From an uncultured Clostridium sp. (GTDB lineage Bacteria > Bacillota > Clostridia > TANB77 > CAG-508): a DNA stretch of 48,799 nt. A program made the translations under genes and the position numbers. Positions 17,072-26,182 of this stretch are shown here, piece after piece. The DNA lies in contig CAMMLJ010000011.1 in NCBI GenBank assembly GCA_946497695.1, positions 1 to 48,799 of the forward strand, given 5' to 3'. The number at the start of each line of letters is the position of its first letter. Position 1 is the first letter of the stretch. Below the pieces are notes generated by a model, which saw only the letters and a list, made by a program, of their open reading frames with translations, ran no database searches and was not told where the DNA came from.

Positions 17072-17692
17072 TTATTCCAAAATAATATCTCTTCCATTTT
17101 CATCAACATATGCATATGTGTATGCAACATTATATGCTTCATCATCTTTTTCCATTTCTTTTATTATATTAGCAATTCTAAGTTGATGAGTATCTATTCT
17201 ATGTGCTGCAATTATTGCTTGTTTATTTCCTTTGGCACCAGCATGAGCTAATCCTCTTAAATTACCTACTACTACTACATTATCACCAGCAATTACTTCT
17301 GCTCCATCATTTACGTCACCCAATACTATTAATGTTCCTTCATATTCAATTCTTTGGCCTGATCTTAATGAACCTCTGTGAATTTTAGATTCTGAGATTT
17401 CTACATCTCTATTATATGTTCTTCTTATTTCGTTTAGCCCTAAGGCTTTAGGCGTATCAAATTCTACTTCAACATTTATACTCTTTTTTATCAAATCTTG
17501 AATCTCTTTTAATTCTTTATTTTTCAAAATTCTCCCTGTCACAAATATCGGTGTTTTTTCTTGCTGATATAATTTTTTTAGCTCTGGTAATTTCTTCTTT
17601 AAACTTTTAATTGTATCTGCCTGTGTTGCTTTCTCGCTTAATTTCATAACAATTACATCTTTTTTTAAATTTACTGTTATATACTGTGCCAT
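17072..17692 (-). CDS. minC: septum site-determining protein MinC (206 aa)
   Basis: Inhibits FtsZ ring formation away from midcell, normally recruited by MinD. The C-terminal beta-helix domain is clear (RSGQRIEYEGTLIVLGDV, GAEVIAGDNVVVVGNLRG, AHAG); the N-terminal 100 residues are the FtsZ-facing domain. The ATG has GGAAG 7 nt upstream and lies 19 nt after pbp2. It is the last gene of the elongasome operon. MinD and MinE, which usually follow, are not here: a bidirectional terminator and a convergent operon come next. Confidence 0.95.
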   Translation of the reverse strand: MAQYITVNLKKDVIVMKLSEKATQADTIKSLKKKLPELKKLYQQEKTPIFVTGRILKNKELKEIQDLIKKSINVEVEFDTPKALGLNEIRRTYNRDVEISESKIHRGSLRSGQRIEYEGTLIVLGDVNDGAEVIAGDNVVVVGNLRGLAHAGAKGNKQAIIAAHRIDTHQLRIANIIKEMEKDDEAYNVAYTYAYVDENGRDIILE

Positions 17693-17711
17693 TTTAAACT
17701 TCCTTTCATTC

Positions 17712-19802
17712 TTATCTATATGTTTCTACATATGGTGCTTGTGTCATATCTTCTTGTACTTGTGTAGTATTCATTCCAAAATATTGTTCCATTATATTTC
17801 TAACAGTCTCTCCTGTATACCAACCATGTCCACCATTTTCTACAAATACAACTACCGCAATTTCAGGATCATCAAATGGAGCAAAACCTGCAAACCAAGC
17901 ATTAGTTTTACCATTTCCCTCACCACTTTCTGTTTCTGCAGATCCTGTTTTTCCTCCAACTTCTATTGGGAAATTTCTAAATACACTATATGCTGTTCCA
18001 GATTCATCAGATGTAACTGAGCGCATTCCTTCTTTAACTACATCTATGCTTGTTTGAGATATCGTTAAATCCTCTGTTCCATCATCTGTTATTCCTAATT
18101 TTTCTTTTATTTTTTGTTCTACCTCATCTTTTGGTATTTCTGTTCCATCTGCTTTTATAACAGATTCTACTATTGTTGGCGTTATTTTATTTCCACCATT
18201 TGCTACCATACTTATATATTTAGCCATTTGTAATGGTGTAAATGCATTATAGCTTTGTCCTATAACAGCAGACATCATATCACCTGGTTGCCAAGAATGA
18301 TTATTCTTTTCTGCAGTTTCTCTTGAAGCAACACTTCCCGCTACCTCACTTGGCAATTCTACACCAGTCTTTACTCCTAGCCCGAAATATCTAGTATATT
18401 TTGCTAATGTATCTATATCCATTCTTGTTCCAATTGTGTAGAAGAAGTAGTTACATGATTTTTCTATTGCACCTGTAATGTTAAGCCATCCATGTCCACC
18501 TCTTTGCCAGCAATGCCAACTACTATTATATCTATAAAATGTTCCAGTATCATTTACTCTTTCTGTAGTATTAACTACCCCAGACTCTAAACCTGCAATT
18601 GCTGTTACCATCTTAAATATTGAACCTGGTGCATATGCTGATTGAATAGTTTTATTCATTAGTGGTAAATCTGGATTGTTATTATATTCATTCCACTTTT
18701 CTGTAGATATTGTACCAACAAAATCTTGTGGATTATATGTTGGATAACTTGCCATTGCTAATATTTTTCCTGTTTTAACTTCCATTACTACTGCTGCTCC
18801 AGAATTTGTATCATATTGTTGTGAATATCCGCCACTATTTATTTTATTGATAGTATTTGCTAGTGCTTCTTCCGTTACTTTTTGTAAATTTAAATCTATT
18901 GTTAATACAACATCTGATCCCTTTACAGCTTCTTTTGTTGTATATTCTTCTTGAACAGTTCCATCAACACTCATATCTAGTTGTTTTATACCATCTTCAC
19001 CTTTTAAATACTCTTCGAACATAGATTCTATTCCATTTTTTCCTATTATATCATCTTGGTCATAAGTATCTTTTCTAGTTTCTAATTCCTTTGATGTAAT
19101 TTTTCCGGTATAACCAACTATATGTGAAGCAGTTGTACCTTGTTCATAATTTCTGACTGGTTCAACAACAACATTTATTCCTGGGAATTCTGCTGCTTTT
19201 TCATTGAATATTAACGCAGATTCTCTCTTTATATTATTTGATATTTGTAGTGGTCTTGTACTACTATATCCTTCTTGCTGTATTGCGTACCTAATTGCCA
19301 TTATTTTTCTTGCTTCTAGTACATCCGTGTTTTCTATTTCGTACTCTTCTTTCATTATATTAAAACACTCTTCAGCTGTCGCATTTTCGTCTATATCATT
19401 ATCCTTTTTAAAATTCTCCACTTTTTCTTCAGAGACATTAAAAGCATATGGATTTACATCTATTATAAAATCATCAATATAAGAATCTCCATTTTGTTCT
19501 AACACATTTATAACATTTAAAATAGTTTGATTTAATGTTTTATCATCTATTTTCGTTTTGTATAAATCAACACTAAATCCCATTGTATTTCCTACTATCG
19601 TATTCCCCGATTTATCTAGTATTGAGCCTCTATCTGCTTCTATGGTACTTTCACGTGTTAATCTTGTATTTGATTGCTCCCTATATTCACTACCATGCAC
19701 TATTTGTAGATTGAAAAGTTGTAATAATAAAATAATTCCTACTACATATATAATAGTTGTTATAAAATTAAATCTAAATTTTGTATTTGGTTTCTTGCTC
19801 AA
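17712..19802 (-). CDS. mrdA: class B penicillin-binding protein 2, elongasome transpeptidase (696 aa)
   Basis: Cross-links peptidoglycan during side-wall elongation with MreBCD and RodA. One N-terminal membrane helix (about 12-32), then the PBP dimerisation domain (ADRGSILD at 56-63) and a transpeptidase domain with all three motifs: SIFK (Ser394), SCN (449-451) and KTGS (618-621). The start is TTG at 19802 with GGAAGTG upstream; no ATG fits. It lies 21 nt after mreD and before minC in the operon. Confidence 0.95.
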   Translation of the reverse strand: MSKKPNTKFRFNFITTIIYVVGIILLLQLFNLQIVHGSEYREQSNTRLTRESTIEADRGSILDKSGNTIVGNTMGFSVDLYKTKIDDKTLNQTILNVINVLEQNGDSYIDDFIIDVNPYAFNVSEEKVENFKKDNDIDENATAEECFNIMKEEYEIENTDVLEARKIMAIRYAIQQEGYSSTRPLQISNNIKRESALIFNEKAAEFPGINVVVEPVRNYEQGTTASHIVGYTGKITSKELETRKDTYDQDDIIGKNGIESMFEEYLKGEDGIKQLDMSVDGTVQEEYTTKEAVKGSDVVLTIDLNLQKVTEEALANTINKINSGGYSQQYDTNSGAAVVMEVKTGKILAMASYPTYNPQDFVGTISTEKWNEYNNNPDLPLMNKTIQSAYAPGSIFKMVTAIAGLESGVVNTTERVNDTGTFYRYNSSWHCWQRGGHGWLNITGAIEKSCNYFFYTIGTRMDIDTLAKYTRYFGLGVKTGVELPSEVAGSVASRETAEKNNHSWQPGDMMSAVIGQSYNAFTPLQMAKYISMVANGGNKITPTIVESVIKADGTEIPKDEVEQKIKEKLGITDDGTEDLTISQTSIDVVKEGMRSVTSDESGTAYSVFRNFPIEVGGKTGSAETESGEGNGKTNAWFAGFAPFDDPEIAVVVFVENGGHGWYTGETVRNIMEQYFGMNTTQVQEDMTQAPYVETYR

Positions 19803-19823
19803 TTAATCACTTCCAATCCTACA

Positions 19824-20357
19824 TTAAAAATATCTTGTTAGTATTTTTGTTTCTTTAAAATTTTCCTCTAAAGCATATCCACATTTTTGAATAAGTGGAT
19901 AAAATATTATGGTTATTAATATATTAAATAATGTTTCTATTGCTAATTTTATAAAGAAATCTATTAGTTCTAATGAATAAGAAAATATAATTGCATTTAT
20001 AGCATAATTTAATATTTCATAAAGTACAGTTAAAATTATAACCATCAGAATAAGAGTTATCCTACTATCTTTTGAAAAGTTTTTATCTAATAAAGCACCA
20101 ATAAAGCCTACTAACCCTAAGGTTATTGCTGTCACTCCTATTTTCTTGCTTATGAAAATATCTATAAGTAGTCCCGCAACTATCCCTGTAGATATTCCTG
20201 TATTTTTCCCAGCAAATAATCCTATTACTAGTATTAGTACCACAAATAGATTTGGCATTACTCCTGCAATATTAAACCATGTAAAAAAATTTACTTGCAA
20301 AAAATATATTATAAGGAAAGCTAAAAACATTAACAATATACATACTGCTTTTTTCAT
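19824..20357 (-). CDS. mreD: rod shape-determining protein MreD (177 aa)
   Basis: An integral membrane part of the elongasome. Five or so hydrophobic segments fill the protein, with the family pattern PNLFVVLILVIGLFAGKNTGI in outline and a GLLIDIF motif. Recognition rests on that and on position between mreC and pbp2. AAGGAGAG ribosome site before the ATG at 20357; 16 nt after mreC. Confidence 0.93.
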   Translation of the reverse strand: MKKAVCILLMFLAFLIIYFLQVNFFTWFNIAGVMPNLFVVLILVIGLFAGKNTGISTGIVAGLLIDIFISKKIGVTAITLGLVGFIGALLDKNFSKDSRITLILMVIILTVLYEILNYAINAIIFSYSLELIDFFIKLAIETLFNILITIIFYPLIQKCGYALEENFKETKILTRYF

Positions 20358-20373
20358 AAATGCTCTCCTTTCT

Positions 20374-21192
20374 TTAATTTAGTATTACAAGTACTGTATC
20401 TAATTTTGAAAAATCTACCGCTGTTTCTATTGTTGCATATTTATCTGTTGGATTTTTAGTATTAACGACTTCTTTTATCGTTCCTACATGTATTCCTTTA
20501 GGATAAATTCCTCCTAGCCCTGATGTTTCTACACTTGTGTCTTGAACTAATACTGCATCTGTTGGTATATATGTTGCTCTTATTTCTCTTCCACTACCAT
20601 TTATACTTCCTTTTGTTATAAATGCATCTTTAGAAGTACTAATAATACAGCTTACAGAACTTGCTGGATCCACAATCGTTTGAACTTTCGCTGTATTTGC
20701 AGTTACAGACACTACATTTCCAACTAGTCCTTTATCTGCAATAACAGTCATATTAGGCTGAACACCATCATCTGATCCTACATTTATAACTACCATACCT
20801 GTATAATTGCTAATATCTCTATTAATTACATAACCAGATACTGTATTATATTCTCCATATTTTTCCTTAAGATTCATTTGCTCTTTTAAAGTAGTATTCT
20901 CTGCTTTTATTATTTCTAATTCTCTTAGTGATTGTTCTAATTCACTATTTTTTTGTTTTAACTCTTCATTTTCGTTTTTTAAATTATCTAAATCAGTAAA
21001 AAATGTATCATTTCCTGAGATTTTATTTTTTAGCATTGTAAACCCATTTTGAAATGGCATAACTATTGTACTAAAAACATTTTCTACAACTGTTAAATTT
21101 TCTATTTTTATATTTGAAAGTATTACTAATAATATTAAAATTATTACTGTAACAACTATTCCAATAACTCCACTTTTTTTCTTTTTATACAT
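20374..21192 (-). CDS. mreC: rod shape-determining protein MreC (272 aa)
   Basis: A bitopic membrane protein that links MreB to PBP2 outside the membrane. One N-terminal helix (about 9-28), a coiled coil at about 68-110 (NENEELKQKNSELEQSLREL pattern), then the beta-barrel MreC core with MVVINVGSDDGV, KGLVGNV and GLGGIYPKGI motifs. The length fits the family. It lies 27 nt after mreB. Confidence 0.96.
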   Translation of the reverse strand: MYKKKKSGVIGIVVTVIILILLVILSNIKIENLTVVENVFSTIVMPFQNGFTMLKNKISGNDTFFTDLDNLKNENEELKQKNSELEQSLRELEIIKAENTTLKEQMNLKEKYGEYNTVSGYVINRDISNYTGMVVINVGSDDGVQPNMTVIADKGLVGNVVSVTANTAKVQTIVDPASSVSCIISTSKDAFITKGSINGSGREIRATYIPTDAVLVQDTSVETSGLGGIYPKGIHVGTIKEVVNTKNPTDKYATIETAVDFSKLDTVLVILN

Positions 21193-21219
21193 TCTTACTT
21201 CCTTCCCATATAATTAAAA

Positions 21220-22254
21220 TTATACTCTTTTTCTTGCGTTAATTAATACTGTTCTTAATTTTTCTATGTTTTCTAATGTTTTACCAGTTCCTTTTACTAC
21301 ACAATCTAAAGGATCTTCTGCAACATATACTGGCATTCCAGTTCTCTCACTTAACAATTTATCTAGATTTTTAATTAATGCTCCTCCACCTGCAAGCACA
21401 ATACCTTTTTCCATAATATCAGAAGCAAGTTCTGGTGGTGTTTTTTCTAATGTTGCTTTAACTGTTTCTACTATTTCATTTATAGAAACTTCGATTGCTT
21501 CTTGAATATTGCTAGAAGTTACAACTATATTTCTTGGAAGCCCTGTATTTAAATCTCTTCCTGTAACATCCATCGTCATCTCTGTCATTAGAGGAAGTGC
21601 ACAACCAATTTGTTTTTTTATTTCTTCTGCTGTAGTGTCTCCAATTGCTAAATTATATTCTCTTTTAATATAATTAATTATATCTTCATCTAGCTCGTCC
21701 CCAGCAATTCTTAAAGAATGACTTATAACTATTCCTCCTAAAGAAACTACTGCAACTTCTGTTGTTCCTCCCCCAATATCTACAATTATATTTCCACTAG
21801 GTTCAGAAACATCCAAATTAGCTCCAATAGCTGCTGCCATTGGTTCTTCTATTAAGTACACTTCTTTTGCTCCTGCTTGCATAACTGCTTCTTCTACTGC
21901 TCTTTCTTCTACTTCTGTTATTCCTGATGGAACTCCAACTAGTATTCTTGGTTTACCAACATTATTTTGTCTACATACTTTTTTTATTATATTTTTTAAC
22001 ATTAATTCTGTAGCTGTAAAATCCGCAATAACACCATCCCTTAGAGGTCTTACTGCCTTTATAGTTTCTGGAGTCCTTCCTAGCATCTCTTTTGCTTCAT
22101 ATCCAGTTGCTAAAATTTCTCCAGTATTTTTATCTATTGCTACAACTGAAGGTTCATTAAGTACAATTCCCTTCCCTTTTAAAGTTACTAATAAATTTGC
22201 TGTACCTAAGTCTATTCCAATATCCTTAGAATTAAGTCCTAAAAATTTAAACAT
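21220..22254 (-). CDS. mreB: actin-like rod shape protein MreB (344 aa)
   Basis: Forms membrane-associated filaments that guide side-wall synthesis. The phosphate-1 loop DLGTANLLV, the GVIADFTATE region, the IVDIGGGTTEVAVVS phosphate-2 loop and the adenosine site VLAGGGALI are all present. The amphipathic N-terminus MFKFLG is typical of Gram-positive MreB. The start is 1 nt after the radC stop, with the ribosome site GAAAGGATTG inside the end of radC, so translation is likely coupled. Confidence 0.98.
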   Translation of the reverse strand: MFKFLGLNSKDIGIDLGTANLLVTLKGKGIVLNEPSVVAIDKNTGEILATGYEAKEMLGRTPETIKAVRPLRDGVIADFTATELMLKNIIKKVCRQNNVGKPRILVGVPSGITEVEERAVEEAVMQAGAKEVYLIEEPMAAAIGANLDVSEPSGNIIVDIGGGTTEVAVVSLGGIVISHSLRIAGDELDEDIINYIKREYNLAIGDTTAEEIKKQIGCALPLMTEMTMDVTGRDLNTGLPRNIVVTSSNIQEAIEVSINEIVETVKATLEKTPPELASDIMEKGIVLAGGGALIKNLDKLLSERTGMPVYVAEDPLDCVVKGTGKTLENIEKLRTVLINARKRV

Positions 22255-22255
22255 A

Positions 22256-22957
22256 TTAAAACAATCCTTTCTTTCTCATTATTGCGAAAACACTTTCGTA
22301 ATTGTTATTTCCTATTATTACATGATCCAAAAAAGAAATACCTAATAACATTGATGCATCTTTTATTCTACTTGTAAGTAATATGTCTTCCTTACTTGGC
22401 TTAGGGTCACCACTTGGATGATTATGCACAAGTATTAATCTTTGTGCTTGCATTTTTATTGCTTCTGTAAAAATATCTTTCGGATCAAGCATTACAAAAT
22501 TCTGTCCTCCAAATGATATATCTTTAATTTTTATTACTACATTTTTATTATTTAATATTACTAGCTTTGCAACTTCTCTTTTTGAATTTTTTAATTCTTT
22601 CATAAATAAATTTGCAACATCTTCTGAACCTTTTATTAAAATTTTTTCTGCACATATAGGCTTGCCTATTCTTTTTGCAAGTTCACAAACAGCTTTTATT
22701 TGTATTGCTTTTACTCTACCTATTCCTTTTATTTTGGTTAGCTCTTGTATTGTAAGTTCTTCTAAAAATGTAATATCATTTGTTTTGCAATTATTTCCCA
22801 TATTTAAAATACGTTGAGCTACTGCCAATGCAGACTCTTCCTTTGTCCCACTTTTAATTACTATTGCTAGCAATTCAGAATTTGACAAATTTTCTTCTCC
22901 ATATATTTCTAGTTTTTCATATGGTCTTTCGTAATTTGGGAGCATTTTCATTATCAT
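22256..22957 (-). CDS. radC: RadC family JAB domain protein (233 aa)
   Basis: A JAMM-type metalloprotease-like protein next to mreB in many Firmicutes; its cellular role is not settled despite the DNA-repair name. N-terminal UPF0758 helical part with a helix-hairpin-helix-like KIKGIGRVKA (75-84), then the JAMM metal site HNHPSGDPKPSKED (His178, His180, Asp189-191 region). The start ATG has AAAGGA upstream. Confidence 0.95.
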   Translation of the reverse strand: MIMKMLPNYERPYEKLEIYGEENLSNSELLAIVIKSGTKEESALAVAQRILNMGNNCKTNDITFLEELTIQELTKIKGIGRVKAIQIKAVCELAKRIGKPICAEKILIKGSEDVANLFMKELKNSKREVAKLVILNNKNVVIKIKDISFGGQNFVMLDPKDIFTEAIKMQAQRLILVHNHPSGDPKPSKEDILLTSRIKDASMLLGISFLDHVIIGNNNYESVFAIMRKKGLF

Positions 22958-22986
22958 AATTTATTCCTTTCTGCCCCCATTTTAAA

Positions 22987-23244
22987 TTACACTTTTCTAT
23001 ATATAAGTATAGATAGCAAAACTCCAATTATACTTGCTATATTAACTTTTATTACTAACGCAAATGTGATTTTTACAATACTTAAGTCTAATACTAATGG
23101 CTCTGCTAGTCCAAAACTATTTCCATACCCAAGCCACCATAAAAAATCAACCCTAGAAGCAAGTTCTCCTAACAATCCACCTACTACTAATCCTGCTAAA
23201 ATAAATATTAATAAAACCCATATATTTTTGTCTTTAGTTGCCAT
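22987..23244 (-). CDS. DUF4321 membrane protein (85 aa)
   Basis: Two predicted membrane helices (about 9-27 and 56-82) with the GLVVGGLLGEL pattern of the DUF4321 family. It is the first gene of the elongasome operon, as in other clostridia, directly behind the promoter at 23293-23321. AAAGGAGGAG ribosome site. Function is unknown; context suggests an envelope role. Confidence 0.88.
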   Translation of the reverse strand: MATKDKNIWVLLIFILAGLVVGGLLGELASRVDFLWWLGYGNSFGLAEPLVLDLSIVKITFALVIKVNIASIIGVLLSILIYRKV

Positions 23245-23292
23245 TATTGCTCCTCCTTTTCCTTACGGAAATTAACAATTAAATTCCATAAT

Positions 23293-23321
23293 ATTATATA
23301 TATATTACACAGATTTTTCAA
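23293..23321 (-). promoter_or_regulatory. sigma-A promoter of the elongasome operon
   Basis: On the - strand TTGAAA (23316-23321), 17-nt spacer, TATAAT (23293-23298), 48 nt before DUF4321. It is likely to drive seven genes down to minC; I see no terminator inside. Confidence 0.8.
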
Positions 23322-23515
23322 GTCATATTTACAATTTTGGGGGAATAAAAATTCTTTGTTTTTTTCCATTTTTTTCTTTTAATTTATTTTCTTTTATGCT
23401 ATATTAAAGGTACCTATTTTTTTAATACAGAATATATTATATTACCAAATATTACTCATTTAAATTATACTTTATATATAGTATAATTAATATATATTTC
23501 GGGAGGGATATTTTA

Positions 23516-24148
23516 ATGAGATTTGAAAAATTAAGTAATGATAAAATTCGAATTATTCTTGACCTTCAAGATTTAGCAGATAACGATATAGATTACCAGG
23601 CTTTTATGTCAAATTCTTCCGATTCGCAAAAACTATTTATGGAAATATTGGATGAAGCAGAAGAACAAATAGGTTTTATAACTAAAAATTATAAGTTAAT
23701 GGTAGAAGCTTTAGCAACTTTGGACGGTGATTTTATTATCACGATTACTAGGTCTTTGCCAGATTTTGATATAACAAATTCTACATATAAAAAGAGAACA
23801 ATTAGAGCAAAACGAAAGTCTAATAAGTTAACAACTGATTCTATAATTTACGAATTTAATACTTTTGATGATATTATTGATTTTGTTTTACTTTTAAAAA
23901 ATCTTAAGCTTAATGGTTTAATTTCTTTTACAAAAGATTTCTCTTTATATACATATAAAAATCGCTATTATTTAGTTATGGAAAATATTAATAAAAACTT
24001 TAAAGGTATTAAAACTTTCCTTTGTACACTAACTGAATTCGGCAAAAGTATAAATAATTCTAATTTATTTAAAAACAAATTAAATGAATATGGTACTTTA
24101 ATAGTAAAAAATAATTTCTATCAAGTTTTATCTAAAAATTTAAAATAG
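23516..24148 (+). CDS. MecA-like adaptor protein (210 aa)
   Basis: MecA proteins deliver substrates to ClpC for degradation. The N-terminal 60 residues match the family (MRFEKLSNDKIRI, then a DLADNDIDYQAF segment and KLFMEILDEAEEQIGF). The C-terminal domain (about 110-205) is the ClpC-binding half in known members and here has the YYLVMENINKNFKGI pattern. The linker near 90-110 is basic. GGGAGGG ribosome site; a TATAAT at 23482-23487 lacks a good -35. It ends at a bidirectional terminator. Confidence 0.87.
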   Translation: MRFEKLSNDKIRIILDLQDLADNDIDYQAFMSNSSDSQKLFMEILDEAEEQIGFITKNYKLMVEALATLDGDFIITITRSLPDFDITNSTYKKRTIRAKRKSNKLTTDSIIYEFNTFDDIIDFVLLLKNLKLNGLISFTKDFSLYTYKNRYYLVMENINKNFKGIKTFLCTLTEFGKSINNSNLFKNKLNEYGTLIVKNNFYQVLSKNLK

Positions 24149-24219
24149 ACTATAATTTATTTTTTTAGCTCATCATTGGAATCTCTTATTTCATTTGATG
24201 GGCTATATTTTTGGGATTC

Positions 24220-24250
24220 AAAAAGAAGGCTAATCATTAGCCTTCTTTTT
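24220..24250. terminator. bidirectional terminator between mecA and M23 gene
   Basis: Stem AAAAGAAGGCTAA / TTAGCCTTCTTTTT with a TCA loop, T-rich on both strands, between two convergent genes. Confidence 0.92.
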
Positions 24251-24311
24251 ATTATATTTTTTATTAATTTAAGCTACGCCACTTGTGTTTTTGCAAAGCA
24301 ATATGTAAATT

Positions 24312-25337
24312 TTAATATACATATTTTTGAGGATTATAACTTTGTCCATTTACTCTTACTTCTAAATGTAAATGGTTACCTGTAGAATTACCTGTGCTTC
24401 CAACTTTTGCAATAACTTCTCCCTGAGAAACTGTATCTCCAACAGAAGCTAGTAAACTACTGCAATGTGCATAATATGTTTGTACACCGTTTCCATGCGA
24501 AACTACAATCATTTTACCAAATGAGCCCTTTCTTCCAGAAAATACTACTGTTCCTGAAGCTGCTGCCTTTATAGGTGTTCCTGCTGGTGCTGCTATATCA
24601 AGACCAGTATGCGCACTAGAACGAACACTACTTCTTTCTCCATACCTTGCAGTTATTATTCCGCTTATTGGTTCTATTAATGTTATTCCTAAATTTGCTT
24701 TTCCACTTGAAACTTTAGTAGAAGTACTTACTCTATTGCTTGTTTTTCTATTTGTTGCTGTGCTTGCTATCATTACTGTACTTTCTACTTGTTTTTCTTC
24801 ATATAATTGGTTAACCGCATCTTCCTTCGCAACTAATGTTGCAAGTTCCGTATTATATTTTTCTTCTATTGTTATATTATCTTTATTTGCACTATCTTTA
24901 TCTTTTAATTCTTGTAATACTGCTTCTGCCTCTTCAAGATTTTTTACATATAGTTTTTCTTGTCCATTTACTACCATTGCATAATATGTATAATAATTTT
25001 TACCATTTCCTATTACTTTTTGAAAAATTTCATCATCATCTGTTGTAATACCCTTTTTTAAAAAGCACATTTTGTATTCCGGTAAATCATTAATTTCCAC
25101 AAACGCAACATTCTCTCCAAATCCATTATCCATATATTCATTTATCCTATTTTGCATTTCTGTTTTATCTTCACAGTATCCTATAAATTCGCCATTTAAA
25201 GTTACACTATATATTGGCTTATAAATAAAAATTATTGCTGCCCAAATTAGTGCTCCTGCTACGGCTAATAATGCTAATAATTTTATTAAAGTTCTAAAAT
25301 TAATTAATACTTTTCTTACCTTAATAATTTTTAACAC
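24312..25337 (-). CDS. membrane-anchored M23 family peptidase (341 aa)
   Basis: A probable peptidoglycan endopeptidase of the LytM type. One N-terminal membrane helix (about 17-38), a 150-residue region before the catalytic domain, a Ser/Thr-rich linker (about 190-215) and a C-terminal M23 domain with the zinc ligands HTGLD (His243, Asp247) and HLH (322-324). The first part (YSVTLNGEFIGYCEDK) resembles the extracytoplasmic module placed before M23 in many clostridial proteins. The start is GTG, embedded in the ribosome site (AAAGGAGTG); an in-frame ATT 6 nt downstream is the alternative. Transcribed alone. Confidence 0.92.
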   Translation of the reverse strand: MLKIIKVRKVLINFRTLIKLLALLAVAGALIWAAIIFIYKPIYSVTLNGEFIGYCEDKTEMQNRINEYMDNGFGENVAFVEINDLPEYKMCFLKKGITTDDDEIFQKVIGNGKNYYTYYAMVVNGQEKLYVKNLEEAEAVLQELKDKDSANKDNITIEEKYNTELATLVAKEDAVNQLYEEKQVESTVMIASTATNRKTSNRVSTSTKVSSGKANLGITLIEPISGIITARYGERSSVRSSAHTGLDIAAPAGTPIKAAASGTVVFSGRKGSFGKMIVVSHGNGVQTYYAHCSSLLASVGDTVSQGEVIAKVGSTGNSTGNHLHLEVRVNGQSYNPQKYVY

Positions 25338-25514
25338 TCCTTTGTATACACATTGGTTATATAATATAATAAAAGATTTTTTTCTTCAAATTTTAAAATC
25401 GATGATTTTTTCGTTTTTTTTCTTTAAAAAGTCTCTCTTTTTCTTTTTTTCTTCGTTTATCTATACAACTTAATATTTTTGTAATATTTATTTAGAGTTA
25501 TGTTAATAATTCAA

Positions 25515-25544
25515 AACACCTACATTTTATAAAATGCAGGTGTT
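25515..25544 (-). terminator. terminator of the coat-protein pair
   Basis: Stem AACACCTGCATTTT / AAAATGTAGGTGTT on the - strand. The one non-Watson-Crick pair is a G-U only on this strand, which supports the direction. TTTTG follows. Confidence 0.8.
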
Positions 25545-25560
25545 TGTTTACAGTAATATT

Positions 25561-25803
25561 TTATTGTAAATTATTTTTTACTTCATCTATTTCTGTTACA
25601 GTAGCTTTAGACGCTGGTTTATAATATCCTTTTGCTTGTGCAACCTTAAATAATTCATATTGAAAACTTTCATCATTATTTCTTATTTGTTGTAAAGTTT
25701 GTCTAAGCTCCATATTTTCACATTCTGCTATTGCGTTTTGATATGTTGTTAAACTAGACTTAACTCCTGATAAAATATCATTTACCATAATTTTTTCATT
25801 CAT
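25561..25803 (-). CDS. CotF-like spore coat protein (80 aa)
   Basis: Short helical protein of the CotF/ferritin-like coat family: MVNDILSGVKSSLTTYQNAIAE and later a RQTLQQIRNNDESFQYELFKVAQAKGYY pattern, ending at KATVTEIDEVKNNLQ, all in outline typical of the C-terminal half of clostridial coat proteins. It follows the 62-aa paralogue by 22 nt; the two likely fold together or side by side as one coat unit. Expressed late in sporulation by analogy. The ribosome site is AGGAGG. Confidence 0.85.
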   Translation of the reverse strand: MNEKIMVNDILSGVKSSLTTYQNAIAECENMELRQTLQQIRNNDESFQYELFKVAQAKGYYKPASKATVTEIDEVKNNLQ

Positions 25804-25825
25804 TATAAAATCTAACCTCCTGATT

Positions 25826-26014
25826 TTAATTATTTAAAAAACTCATCAATTTTTGTTTTGTATTTAAAGCATCTTGTGCAGACTTTGCAAAGATTTGCTT
25901 AATTTGTGGATCGACAGCTTCTGAAGAATACGCATTTAACTTTTGATATGAAGTCTCATGTGCTCCTATAAGGTGTCTTAAATTTTGTAATTCAACTTGA
26001 CTTAAATTTGGCAT
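25826..26014 (-). CDS. CotF-like small coat-associated protein (62 aa)
   Basis: The pattern LRHLIGAHETSYQKLNAYSSEA and the IKQIFAKSAQDALNTKQKLMSFLNN tail in outline match the N-terminal halves of clostridial spore coat proteins with two long helices. First gene of the coat pair; GGAGTG site before its ATG. Role in coat assembly is inferred from family and from the pairing. Confidence 0.82.
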   Translation of the reverse strand: MPNLSQVELQNLRHLIGAHETSYQKLNAYSSEAVDPQIKQIFAKSAQDALNTKQKLMSFLNN

Positions 26015-26097
26015 ATTATCACTCCTTTTTCATTTTTTTATATTATTATCCAATTTTTATTTTTTATACATCGAATTTTACAGAAATTTTGGTGTGT

Positions 26098-26133
26098 CGC
26101 ATAGGGATTTGGGGACGTTCTTTAAATCCCTCT
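26098..26133. repeat. REP-like hairpin repeat, copy d
   Basis: TCGCATAGGGATTTGGGGACG, then TTC and AAATCCCTCTATT; ends AGGGATTT / AAATCCCT pair over a 13-nt core. It is the mirror image of copy e at 26815-26854; the two flank the 5'-nucleotidase gene. Confidence 0.8.
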
Positions 26134-26155
26134 ATTATAAAACTGTGACCTCAAA

Positions 26156-26177
26156 AAAACTGCCAACCGGCAGTTTT
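26156..26177 (-). terminator. terminator of the 5'-nucleotidase gene
   Basis: Stem AAAACTGCC / GGCAGTTTT with a 4-nt loop, then TTTTTTTG on the - strand, right after the stop at 26183. Confidence 0.85.
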
Positions 26178-26182
26178 TAATT

